NCBI GenBank assembly: GCA_036873755.1
Contig: JAVTVY010057124.1
Coordinates: 124,001 to 188,000, forward strand
Direction: 5' to 3'
Length of the DNA stretch: 64,000 nucleotides
Source: Hanleya hanleyi
Taxonomy: Eukaryota; Mollusca; Polyplacophora; Lepidopleurida; Hanleyidae
Shown here piece by piece: positions 8,001-16,889 of the stretch (within the stretch, counting starts at the first letter, position 1; each line of letters opens with the position of its first letter). The translations under genes and the position numbers were made by a program. The notes beneath the pieces were generated by a model. That model saw only the letters and a list, made by a program, of their open reading frames with translations. It searched no databases and was not told the origin of the DNA.

Positions 8001-10071
8001 CTGCAATCTGAGAGATAAGTATACTCAATTCCCAACTGAACAGCATTTGTACGATTTTTCAAATGAACGAAAATTTGAACAATTAGATCAGTCCGAAAAG
8101 ACAGATGACCTCTTTACAGAAAACTTTTATGAATATGAGCAAGGTCAGGCAAATATTATTGTTAAAGGAAGATTGAAAAAGAATGTATCTTTCTGGAGAA
8201 CAATAGGAACATGTGATTTTATACTAGACATAATCTCAAATGGTTACAAAATTCCTTTCTATTCAAAACCATTCCCTTCCAGTTGCAAGAATAACAAGAG
8301 TGCTAGAGACAACAAGAAATTTGTGTATACAGCTATTAAAGATTTGGAGCTCAGGGGGTTAATTAGTAGATGTGTCACACGCCCTATTGTTGTTAACCCT
8401 TTGTCTGTGTCCACACAAAAACGTGGAAAAAAGCGTTTGATTCTGGATTTGCGGTTGGTAAATAAGCATATATGGAAACAATCCGTAAAATTTGAAGATT
8501 TACGAGTAGCGCTCATGTATGTGCAAATGGGCCATTGGATGTTTACTTTTCATATACATTCAGCATACCATCATGTCGACAAATATTTACCACACACGGA
8601 ATACCTTGGGTTTTCGTGGTTAGAACATGGGTATGTTGTATACTTCAAATTCTTAGTTCTTCCGTTCGGGCTCAGTTCAGCTCCATATATTTTTACAAAA
8701 ATCACCAGACCATTAGTCAAAAAATGGAGAGCCGAGAGTAGGCAAATTATTGTGTATATAGACGACGGGTTTTGCACTCACACAGACAAGGGGCAGTGTG
8801 AGTTGTCCGCACAGGCGGTTAAACATGATTTGATTATCAGCGGCTTTGTTCCAAAGGTGGAAAAGTCAGTATGGGTCCCCGTTCAAAATGTAAAATGGTT
8901 AGGATGTATTATCGACACGAGTCTGGGTGTTTTAACAATCCCAGAAAACAGATTAACTAGAGTACAATGTGACATATCCTCTCTCTTGGCTGATATTGAA
9001 TTAGGCAGAAGTGTTCACGTTAAACGTTTAGCAAGTGTGACAGGACAGATTATATCTATGTCTATTGTCTTACGAAACATTGTACATATTATGACTAAAT
9101 ACCTCAGTATTGACATAGCTATGGCTATGTGTTGAAAATCTTATGTATTTCCTTCTCCTGGTAGTATAGATCAGTTGAAGTTCTGGAAAAGCAATTTAAC
9201 ATCAATAAATTGTAGAAAATTGGTGTTCGATGCGGCTTGCACTAGAGTAGTTTATTCAGACGCTAGTGGGACCGGTTACGGTGGCTACACAGTTGAGGCG
9301 CATAATTTACAGGTATCGCACGGAATATGGGAAGAGTGGGAATCAATTAAAAGTTCTACCTGGAGGGAGTTGGTAGCAGTATTTAGAGTCCTTAAATCCC
9401 TTGCATGGTCAGTACGGGGAAAGAGAGTCAAGTGGTTTACGGATAATCAAGGAGTTGTAAAGATCGTAGATAAGGGCAGCATGAAGACAGATCTTCAGGA
9501 AATAGCACTACAGATTTTCTCTTTTTGTGTATTAAACAGTGTCATGTTAGAAATGGAATGGATACCAAGGGAGGTAAATGAGAAAGCTGATTATATCAGC
9601 AAAATCGTAGATCACGATGACTGGGGAGTGACGAGAGAAATATTTAGTTTCCTAGATTGTAAGTGGGGCCCACATGAGATTGATTGGTTTGCTTCCGAAC
9701 ACAACGCTAAGTTGCCTACTTTTTACACGAAATTTTGGACCCCTAATACATCGGGGATAGATGCTTTTATTCAAAACTGGGGCAACGTTAATGGATGGTT
9801 TGTTCCTCCGATTTGTCTTGTTGCTCGTGTTATGAAACACATGCAAAAGTGCTGTTCCATCGGAACTTTAGTGATTCCAGAGTGGAAATCGGCAAACTAT
9901 TGGCCGATAGTTTGTCCTGAAAACGGATTATTCAGAAAAGAAGTGACGGATATGGTGTATTTACCTCAAACATCAGATTATTATACCACTAGTAAACGAG
10001 GAAAGTCATTTTTTGGAAAACAAAATTTACTGTTTAACATGCTAGCACTGAAAATGGACTTCAGACATTGA
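7987..10071 (+). pseudogene. pol: Ngaro-like reverse transcriptase-RNase H with one in-frame stop
   Basis: Copies element RNA into DNA. The likely start is ATG 7987, overlapping the end of gag. RT blocks include KRLILDLRLVNKHIW, LPFGLSSAPYIFTK and the YIDD box (IIVYIDDG, from 8755). RNase H follows with VVYSDASGTGYGGYT (about 9245), WRELVAVFRVL and WFTDNQGVV. A DIRS-typical C-terminal region has IDWFASEHNAKLP ... FWTPNTSGIDAF. A single TGA at 9133-9135 divides the protein between RT and RNase H; the same frame continues immediately (KSYVFPSPGS) with no loss of similarity, so this is a point nonsense change, not two genes. No methyltransferase domain is seen, consistent with Ngaro. Confidence 0.85.
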
Positions 10072-10260
10072 GTTTGCATTGATATATATGTATATAGTGA
10101 CAATTGTATTATAAGTCCATGGTACTGATATTTAAATGTAATTATCGTTGATTGTCTAGTACCGTACAATATAATATGCTTTTGTCCAAAACTGGGTTTT
10201 CCGTTTTCTGTGTGATAATATTGAATATTAATATGCGGAGGAATACCGGTTAAATTTGTT
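10072..10260. other. Spacer between pol and the repeat array
   Basis: AT-rich, no ORF or known motif. One diverged form of the array's GAATACCGG end appears near 10240. Confidence 0.6.
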
Positions 10261-11012
10261 GGCTGCAGAGCCGAAGAATACTGGATATTAACATGATTAG
10301 AAAGAAAAAATGAATATTATACTAATATGGCTGCAGAGCCGGAGAATACTGGGAAAAAATTGTAGGCTGCAGAGCCGGAGAATACTGGTTAAATTGTTGG
10401 CTGCAGAGCCGGAGAATACTGGATATTAACATGATTAGAAAGAAAAAATGAATATTATACTAATATGGCTGCAGAGCCGGAGAATACTGGGAAAAAATTG
10501 TAGGCTGCAGAGCCGGAGAATACTGGTTAAAATTGTTGGCTGCAGAGCCGGAGAATACTGGATATTAACATGATTAGAAAGAAAAAATGAATATTATACT
10601 AATATGGCTGCAGAGCCGGAGAATACTGGGAAAAAATTGTAGGCTGCAGAGCCGGAGAATACTGGTTAAAATTGTTGGCTGCAGAGCCGGAGAATACTGG
10701 ATATTAACATGATTAGAAAGAAGAAATGAATATGATACTAATATGGCTGCAGAGCCGGAGAATACTGGGAAATAATTGTTGGCTGCAGAGCCGGAGAATA
10801 CTGGATATTAACAAGATTAGAAGATAAAATGAATATGATACTAATATGGCTGCAGAGCCGGAGAATACTGGGAAAACATTTGTTGGCTGCAGAGCCGGAG
10901 AATACTGGATACTAATATGATCAGAGAGTAAAATTGTATATGAACACTAATATGGCTACAGAGCCAGAGGAATACCGTTTAAAAGTTGGCTGCAGAGCGA
11001 AGAATACTGAAA
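10261..11012 (+). repeat. 16-copy array of a 24-bp motif inside the Ngaro-like element
   Basis: The motif is GGCTGCAGAGCC followed by GGAGAATACTGG, beginning at 10261, 10329, 10375, 10399, 10467, 10503, 10537, 10606, 10642, 10677, 10745, 10781, 10848, 10885, 10954 and 10988. Spacers are of three recurring types, so three motifs form a higher-order period of about 138 bp in the centre. The last copies are degenerate. Each motif starts with GGCT-GCAG-AGCC, a 4-bp stem with a 4-nt loop. It lies between RNase H and the recombinase. Confidence 0.93.
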
Positions 11013-11180
11013 ATCAATATGTTCAGAGAGAAAAAAGAAGTTGGGGATAATATATTGGATGAAGCTAAGTTTTGGGGTTTTAGTGACAGTGATCATAGCG
11101 TGGGACACGGACAGATTTTTCTGGAAGATAAGATCATGTCTTAATAATGTATTTCTGTGCGTTCACATTTATTCTTGCAG

Positions 11181-12170
11181 AGTTATTCAAGTGAGATTGG
11201 TGAAATACCGGAGAAGTTAAAGGAAAAGGTGTTTTTATTACCAGATCTATTAAGTGAATCGAGAGCCGATAATACCACACGAGCCTATTTTCAAGGTTTT
11301 CAAAAATGGAAACAATGGGCGACAATTAATGGCGTGGCAGATATTTTACCGGCAAAACCGTTTTACGTCGCACTTTATCTGGCGTCGATTATACAGGACA
11401 GCAATACCTGTAGTCCGGCTAATAAAGCTTTCTATTCCATCAGATGGGCCCATGTGATAACGGATAAAGTCTCTCCGACTGATTCTAATCTTGTTAAGAA
11501 CATTCTTGAAGGAGGCAGAAGGCGGCTAGCGAAGCCAGTAAACAAGAAAGAACCGGTTACTGTGGATATGTTGCGTCAATTGTTTATTAATTCATATGAA
11601 GTGGGAAATGTATATAAGCAGAGAATGATTTGTGCTTGTTTGCTGGGTTATGCTGGTTTTTTGCGTAACAGTGAACTGCTAGCAATCAGGAGATGCGATT
11701 TATTATTCGATTCTACGCACATGTCGATTTTCCTTGAGAAAAGTAAAACAGACATTTACAGGGATGGTTCATGGGTTCTTATCGCAAGAACAAATTCGGA
11801 TATATGCCCGGTCAAAAATACGGAAAGATATTTGCAGTGGTGTGACATTTCAGATGATTCAGAGGAATGTATTTTCCGGAGTATGTCTAAAACAAATAGC
11901 GGTTATAGATTGCGCACTGACAATAAAGCTTTATCGTATTCACGATTACGTGAACTGTTCAGGGAAGCCTTCGAATCTATTGTGAATGATATAGATCGTT
12001 ATGGGCTACATAGTCTGAGGGCGGGCGGTGCCAGTGCTGCCGCTAACAATGGTGTTCCTGATAGGCTATTTAAGCGCCACGGTAGATGGCGCTCTGAATC
12101 AGCAAAAGATGGGTATATTAAAGATAAATTTGTAGAAAGATTAAGTGTGTCGCAGAATATTAATCTCTAG
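11181..12170 (+). CDS. Tyrosine recombinase of the Ngaro-like element
   Basis: Integrates the circular DNA intermediate by strand exchange using a tyrosine. The frame is open from 11157 (GTG), but no in-frame ATG occurs until about residue 130, while TTCTTGCAG at 11172-11180 is a good splice acceptor; I place the exon start at 11181. An N-terminal SAM-like DNA-binding region (TTRAYFQGFQKWKQWA) is followed by the catalytic domain: Arg in GFLRNSELLAIR, Lys in LEKSKTD, H-x-x-R in GLHSLRAGG, His/Trp in HGRWRSE, and nucleophile Tyr in DGYIKD. All expected catalytic residues are present and there is no internal stop, unlike the other two ORFs of this element. Confidence 0.88.
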   Translation, partial: SYSSEIGEIPEKLKEKVFLLPDLLSESRADNTTRAYFQGFQKWKQWATINGVADILPAKPFYVALYLASIIQDSNTCSPANKAFYSIRWAHVITDKVSPTDSNLVKNILEGGRRRLAKPVNKKEPVTVDMLRQLFINSYEVGNVYKQRMICACLLGYAGFLRNSELLAIRRCDLLFDSTHMSIFLEKSKTDIYRDGSWVLIARTNSDICPVKNTERYLQWCDISDDSEECIFRSMSKTNSGYRLRTDNKALSYSRLRELFREAFESIVNDIDRYGLHSLRAGGASAAANNGVPDRLFKRHGRWRSESAKDGYIKDKFVERLSVSQNINL

Positions 12171-12197
12171 ATTTTCATTCCCGTTCTTTGTGTTTTC

Positions 12198-12219
12198 AGC
12201 GCGGTCCCAGTAGCATTAC
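12198..12219 (+). repeat. Split direct repeat B1
   Basis: AGCGCGGTCCCAGTAGCATTAC; recurs at 12981-13002 with one difference (G/A). It lies 28 bp after the recombinase stop and 51 bp before repeat A2. Confidence 0.75.
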
Positions 12220-12270
12220 CAAATATTGAATTTGTTGTTTATTTCATAAACAAATGTAGCGGGACCAGAG

Positions 12271-12471
12271 AAACATTATTTCTCTCGGTTGAAGTATGAA
12301 TTAGAGAGAAATTGTTTTCTCTGGTTGGTGAAATGTGTTTAGGAAAGCAATTGTTCTGTTTAACAATTGAGCTTGCTCAGGGCGGTTTCTTCCCGCCCTG
12401 GGGGAAGGTATTAAACTAGGTGTAATTGATGTGGTTTTCATTCAGCACGTATGACTGGGACCGTGCTGCAA
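12271..12471 (+). repeat. Split direct repeat A2
   Basis: 201 bp, apparently identical to 6966-7166. Confidence 0.92.
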
Positions 12472-12980
12472 TTTTTTTTTTACAAAATTGGAATTTAATT
12501 AGGTGAAAACGTTAGTTATTATTATTGGCTGCAAATGCTGGTGGAGGGAAACGTTGGTTTTTCCATCGATTAGAAATATAGTACGAGAATTCTTTATATA
12601 CGTATTTGCATATTCATATGTGGTAGGCACGCACAAATGACTGATGATATAAATAACCACTCTACTCCCATAGAGTTTGCCGGGCCGCAATGGGTTGGGG
12701 GCAGGTTTCCTCCTTACATGACTAATTGTGGTCGGGGGTTGTTCCTGGCCGGCGGTAGGCGTTTATCTTTGCTTTTAGGTTGTTTATAAATGTAACATGA
12801 TATAACTGTGACGTTATCATTATTTGTCACTAAGATATAAAGCTACACATTAATGTTATAAAGCTGTCGATCATTGTATTCTGTGTGTGTTTTCGAGGAA
12901 ATTGTAGATAGTGATGATATCGGTAATTGGAAATAACGTGTAACATGAATGGTAGTTGCCAACGGTGATGTTGAAATAAA
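12472..12980. other. Right-end noncoding segment of the Ngaro-like element
   Basis: No ORF of note. It contains a GC-rich patch (about 12675-12765) flanked by AT-rich DNA. In known Ngaro elements A2 and B2 are adjacent, so this 0.5-kb segment is either element-specific or an insertion. Confidence 0.45.
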
Positions 12981-13002
12981 AGCGCGGTCCCAGTAACATT
13001 AC
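12981..13002 (+). repeat. Split direct repeat B2, right end of the Ngaro-like element
   Basis: Matches 12198-12219 in 21 of 22 bases. A foldback element begins at the next base. Confidence 0.7.
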
Positions 13003-13133
13003 TTATCGCGTTAAATTGGGGCCGAAAAGAGTAAACCTAGCATGGCCGCATCCGGCTTCCATAGGTCTTTAATATGGAAGCCGGATGCGGCCATGCTAGT
13101 TCTACTCTTTTCGGTCCCAATTTACCGCGATAA
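13003..13133. mobile_element. Foldback element with about 61-bp arms
   Basis: 13003-13063 and 13073-13133 are near-perfect inverted copies (outer ends TTATCGCG/CGCGATAA) around the 9-nt loop GGTCTTTAA. It abuts repeat B2 of the Ngaro-like element. Size and form are those of a palindromic MITE; no clear target duplication was found. Confidence 0.85.
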
Positions 13134-13139
13134 CTCGAG

Positions 13140-13865
13140 AACTGCTTGTATATACATGTACAAGTAGCTGGACGGACGGATGGACACGAACGAACGCTCG
13201 CACACACACACCAAAAACCTAATCAGACGAGGGGCTATCCCAATGAAGCTTCCATCCAAGTTTGTTGAAATTCCATCGAGTAGGTCTCCAGATATCTTGC
13301 AGACAAGGTCTGTATATACATGAACACTTAGATGGACGGACGGACGATGGACATGGATAAATGCACACACACACACCCAAACCTAATCAAATGAGAGGGA
13401 TATCCCAATGAACCTTCCATCCAAGTTTGGTGAAATTCTGTCCAGTAGTTCTTCAGATATCTTGCAGAAAGGGCCTGTATATACATATACATGTACAAGT
13501 ACATGGACAGTCGGACGGACACCGAACATGGACGAATGCACGGACGGACAGGCGGACACACAAACCAAAACCTAATCAGATGAGAGGGCTATCACAATAA
13601 AGCTTCCATCCAAGTTTGGTGAACTTCCGTCAAGTAGTGCTCAAGACATCTTGCAGACAAGGCCTATACATGTACAAGTAGTTCGACGGACGGACGGACA
13701 CAGGACACGGATGAATGCACGCACTCACACCAAAATCTAATCAAATGAGGGGGCTATCCCAATGAAGCTTCACCAAGTTTGGTGAAATTCCATCCGGTAG
13801 TTCTTAAGATATCTTGCAGACAAGGCAAGGGGACGGACAGACATCCATCCATCCAGACATAATGA
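13140..13865. repeat. Four tandem units with a GACG-rich tail
   Basis: About four units of 115-190 bp, each with CTAATCARATGAGRGGCTAT, CCATCCAAGTTTGGTGAA and GATATCTTGCAGACAAGG, followed by a CATGTACAAGTA and (GGAC)n tract. Copies are diverged and have unequal tails. Noncoding. Confidence 0.85.
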
Positions 13866-13902
13866 TTAAAGCAGCTACTCCCTATCTAGCCTAACTGATA
13901 TC

Positions 13903-14100
13903 ATGCTGGATTTATTTAATGCCATCCTGAAAACCGGTAATTTCCCTGAAAGCTGGGCAACTGGACTTATTGTACCAATACATAACAAGAGCCCAAGGGC
14001 TTCAATATACGCTCGTTTATCTGGAATTACATTGGTCCAAATTTCAAGGTTGTTTAATAGCCTTGTTTTAATAGCCTTGATAGCCTTGTGCATCTGAGAA
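13903..14100 (+). pseudogene. LINE reverse transcriptase scrap
   Basis: A 65-codon frame reads LDLFNAILKTGNFPESWATG and then LIVPIHNKS and SGITL, matching the N-terminal RT region of non-LTR retrotransposons (FPxxWxxGLIVPIxKK ... YRGITL). It is preceded and followed by unrelated sequence, and decays after ITLVQISRLF. Superfamily cannot be set from this length. Confidence 0.65.
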
Positions 14101-14690
14101 TGTAACATATATCACATCTTATAGTGAATGATAAACTCTTGGTAACTAGTTAACCTTGAAGCAAGAGCTGAGAGCTCACATATCCCACACTGAAATCGAC
14201 AATAGTCAAACACATGAAAATAGTACTTTTCCTGCAAATGTTTCTCATGAAGGAAAAAGTGATGAAGTAAACCTTTGTTCTTGAGTTTATAAACAGGTAT
14301 GAAGTTCATAAAGGACCCCTCCCTGTTAAATTAGTAAATGTATGGTTTTTATTTCACAACAGTTTAACTGAATGTAGCTGTTTCAAACATGGGAGACAAC
14401 TCCACAGGACAATACCATATACATGTACATGTAGGGGAGAGAATATTCCAACCTAACACATAGAGTCAGATAAACTTGATTCAGTTTTGGGAGACTGTGA
14501 CCTTGATCTGTGACAAATTGATCTAAAAATTGATGGTTCCCCTTTGCCATGAGAGTAAGACATACCGGTACTCAAAGTTTGGTAGCAATCCATACCTTGA
14601 AACTGGAGATATCGCATGGACAACAAATGTTAATGGATGAATGGACAGAAGGCAACATCACATTACATGACCTCGTCTTCAACAGGCATA
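14101..14690. other. Unassigned noncoding stretch
   Basis: No ORF or repeat structure recognised, apart from first weak copies of the GTGACCTTGAC motif near 14500. Confidence 0.6.
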
Positions 14691-16245
14691 CGAAAATGTG
14701 ACTTTTAATGATTTGTTGATTTTGGGGTCACCATGACCTTGACCATTGACACACATTTTGGTATGTAACACATGTCCCTCTAATGTATCTACTGGCAAAA
14801 AAAAGTTATTTTTAATGATTTCCTGATGTTGGGTGATGTCACAGTGATCTTCACCTTTGACCTTGACCTAACTTCTGGTACAAGACACATCGTCTTCCCT
14901 CAATGTATCAATGGACACCAAAAAAAATCATGATTTTTATGAATTTCATGATTTTGGGGGTCTCAGTGACCTTGACATTCAGCCTTGACCTACATTTTGG
15001 TACGTGACACAACATGTTCCCCTAATGTATCTACTGACACAAAAAAAGTAATTTTCAATGATTTTTTTATTATGGAGTCACAGTGACCTTGACTATTGAC
15101 CTTGACCTAAATTTTGATACATGACAAACAGTCTCCACGAAAAATCATGATTTTTAACAATTTCATGATTTTGGTGTCAGTGACCTTGACCTACATTTTG
15201 GTATGTGACACATCGTGTCCCCCTAATTTATCTACTGACACAAAAGATGTCATTTTTAATAATTTCCTGACTTGGGGGTCACTGACCTTTGACCGTAACC
15301 TAATTTTTGGTATGCGACACTTCATTTCCGCCTATTGAATCCAATCACCAAAAATTTGTAATTTTTAATGATTTGCTGTTTTTTAGGTGACACTGACCTT
15401 TGACATTGATTCTGGGGTCACAGTGACCTTGACCATTGGCCTGGATCTAAATTTTGGTATATGACAAAACCACTCCCCGTAATTTCCCAATGGACTCAAA
15501 AAATCATGATTTTTAACAATTTCGGGGTCACAGTGACCTTGACCTTTGACCTCGACCTACATTTTGATATGTGACACATCGTGTCCCCCTAATGTATCTA
15601 CTAACACAACAAAAATTATTTTTAATAATTTCCTGACCTTGACCTTGTGACCTTTGACCTTGACCTATTTCTTGGTATGTGACACTTCATTTCCCCCTAT
15701 TGAATCCACTCACAAAAAAATTAGAAATTTTTGATGATTTCCTGATTTTTCGGTCACACTGACCTTTGACCTCTGACCTCGACCTACATTTGGTATGTAA
15801 CGCATCGCTCCCCCCAAGGGCATCCACTCACCAAAAATTAGAACTGTAGGAAGAAAACTGTCAATGATCAATGATTTCCTGATTTTAGGCAAAAGTGACC
15901 TTTGACCTCTGACCTCGACCTTAATTTTGGTACGCGACACATCGTCTCCACCTAGCGCATGCACTCACGAAAAATTGCGACTTTGGATAGAAAACGTTCA
16001 CAGATATAGACCGGACACGAACACTTCAGTGATTTCCTGTTCTTTAGGCCAGTGACCTTTGACCTCTGACCTCGACCTTGAGTTTGGTACGCGACACATC
16101 GTCTTCCTGTGGGGTATCCACTCACCAAAAATTGGAACTGTAAACAGAAAACTGTTCCAGATATAGACCGGACACGACGGACGGACAGACGGACACACGG
16201 ACGGAAACCGCCATCACATAATACGTCCGCCTTTTGGCGGGCGTA
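14690..16245. repeat. Diverged tandem array rich in TGACCTTTGACCT (nuclear-receptor DR1-like)
   Basis: Repeated units of roughly 110-170 bp share TTTTTAATGATTTCCTGA, GTCACAGTGACCTTGACC, GGTATGTGACACATCGT and ATGTATCTACTGACAC. TGACCTTTGACCT, the complement of AGGTCAAAGGTCA, occurs exactly at 15540, 15648, 15760, 15896 and 16053, and single half-sites occur throughout. The right end changes to a (GGAC)n tract and a hairpin CGTCCGCC-TTTT-GGCGGGCG. Noncoding. A lone inverted relative lies at 48480-48790. Confidence 0.88.
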
Positions 16246-16246
16246 T

Positions 16247-16415
16247 AAAAAGCGGAGGTCTGTTTCCTCTATCGTGACGTCCAACTGTCCCCGTCGTACA
16301 AACTAAGTTCAATGTGTTGTTTTGTTTTTTAGTATTCCAGAGAACAATAATCTGCTGGTGTGCCCTTTTCATTTCACTTCTGTGGCCCTGAAATCCAAGA
16401 TGGCGGCCAATATGG
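16247..16415 (+). repeat. Left arm of a diverged inverted repeat
   Basis: AGCGGAGGTCTGTTTCC ... CGTACAAACTAA ... CTGGTGTGCCC ... CCAAGATGGC reappears inverted at 22325-22497, with indels. Confidence 0.7.
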
Positions 16416-16889
16416 CGCCAAATTCAAAAATCTAATGAAATCATTCATTTTTCAATGGGTTTTCCAGATTTCTTTGCACTGTTTTTCGATTCCTAGGTCG
16501 CATTTCAAGCGTCTGCTCCGTCATTCATAATTCAGCCGTCGTCCATTAGAGAATATCCGCGTCCATAATCCAAAGACCTATTCCATATTCCATGTAACAG
16601 TATTGGCACCAAATTCAAAAAGACAATCATAGTATACATAAACATAGGCTTGTTTCCTGCAAGAGAGAAGCGGTCAACAGTTTTCAATGATGCCGGCAAG
16701 ACATCCAAAAATATCCGTATCGCTGATCAGTATTCTTAATCCATAATATTCGTTGTAAATTCGCCATCTAAAGAATGATGTATCTCAGTCACGCTTTGAT
16801 TGTGGCTGTTCATATGAGTACCATTAGGATCTTGAAGTACATGGGTTCATACGGCCCCTAGCCCTGGGTTAAGCGCAATTAAACACAAG
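16416..16889. other. Unassigned noncoding stretch
   Basis: Short palindromic phrases of the AAGATGGCGGCC type near the left edge; otherwise nothing recognised. Confidence 0.6.

Larger units (their letters stand above)
6966..13002 (+). mobile_element. Ngaro-like (DIRS order) tyrosine-recombinase retrotransposon
   Basis: A 6.0-kb element with ORFs in the order gag, RT-RNase H, tyrosine recombinase. It lacks LTRs and an integrase. It has split direct repeats: a 201-bp unit A at 6966-7166 and 12271-12471, and a short unit B at 12198-12219 and 12981-13002, in the order A1-ORFs-B1-A2-B2, which is the Ngaro arrangement. A 509-bp stretch between A2 and B2 is longer than expected and unexplained. The two A copies look identical, so the insertion is probably young, yet gag and pol each carry a disabling change. 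Confidence 0.85.

Noticed and set aside
7189..9135. A single 648-codon gag-RT fusion protein
   Set aside because: The region about 7780-7990 is read out of phase: the CCHC knuckle is in the neighbouring frame. The long ORF is an accident of a gag frameshift.
9133..9180. Separate RT and RNase H genes
   Set aside because: The frame continues unchanged across one TGA, so this is one protein with a nonsense change.
10261..11012. CRISPR-like regular repeats
   Set aside because: The spacers are themselves repeated in only three types, lengths vary widely, and the array lies inside a eukaryotic retroelement with no cas genes.
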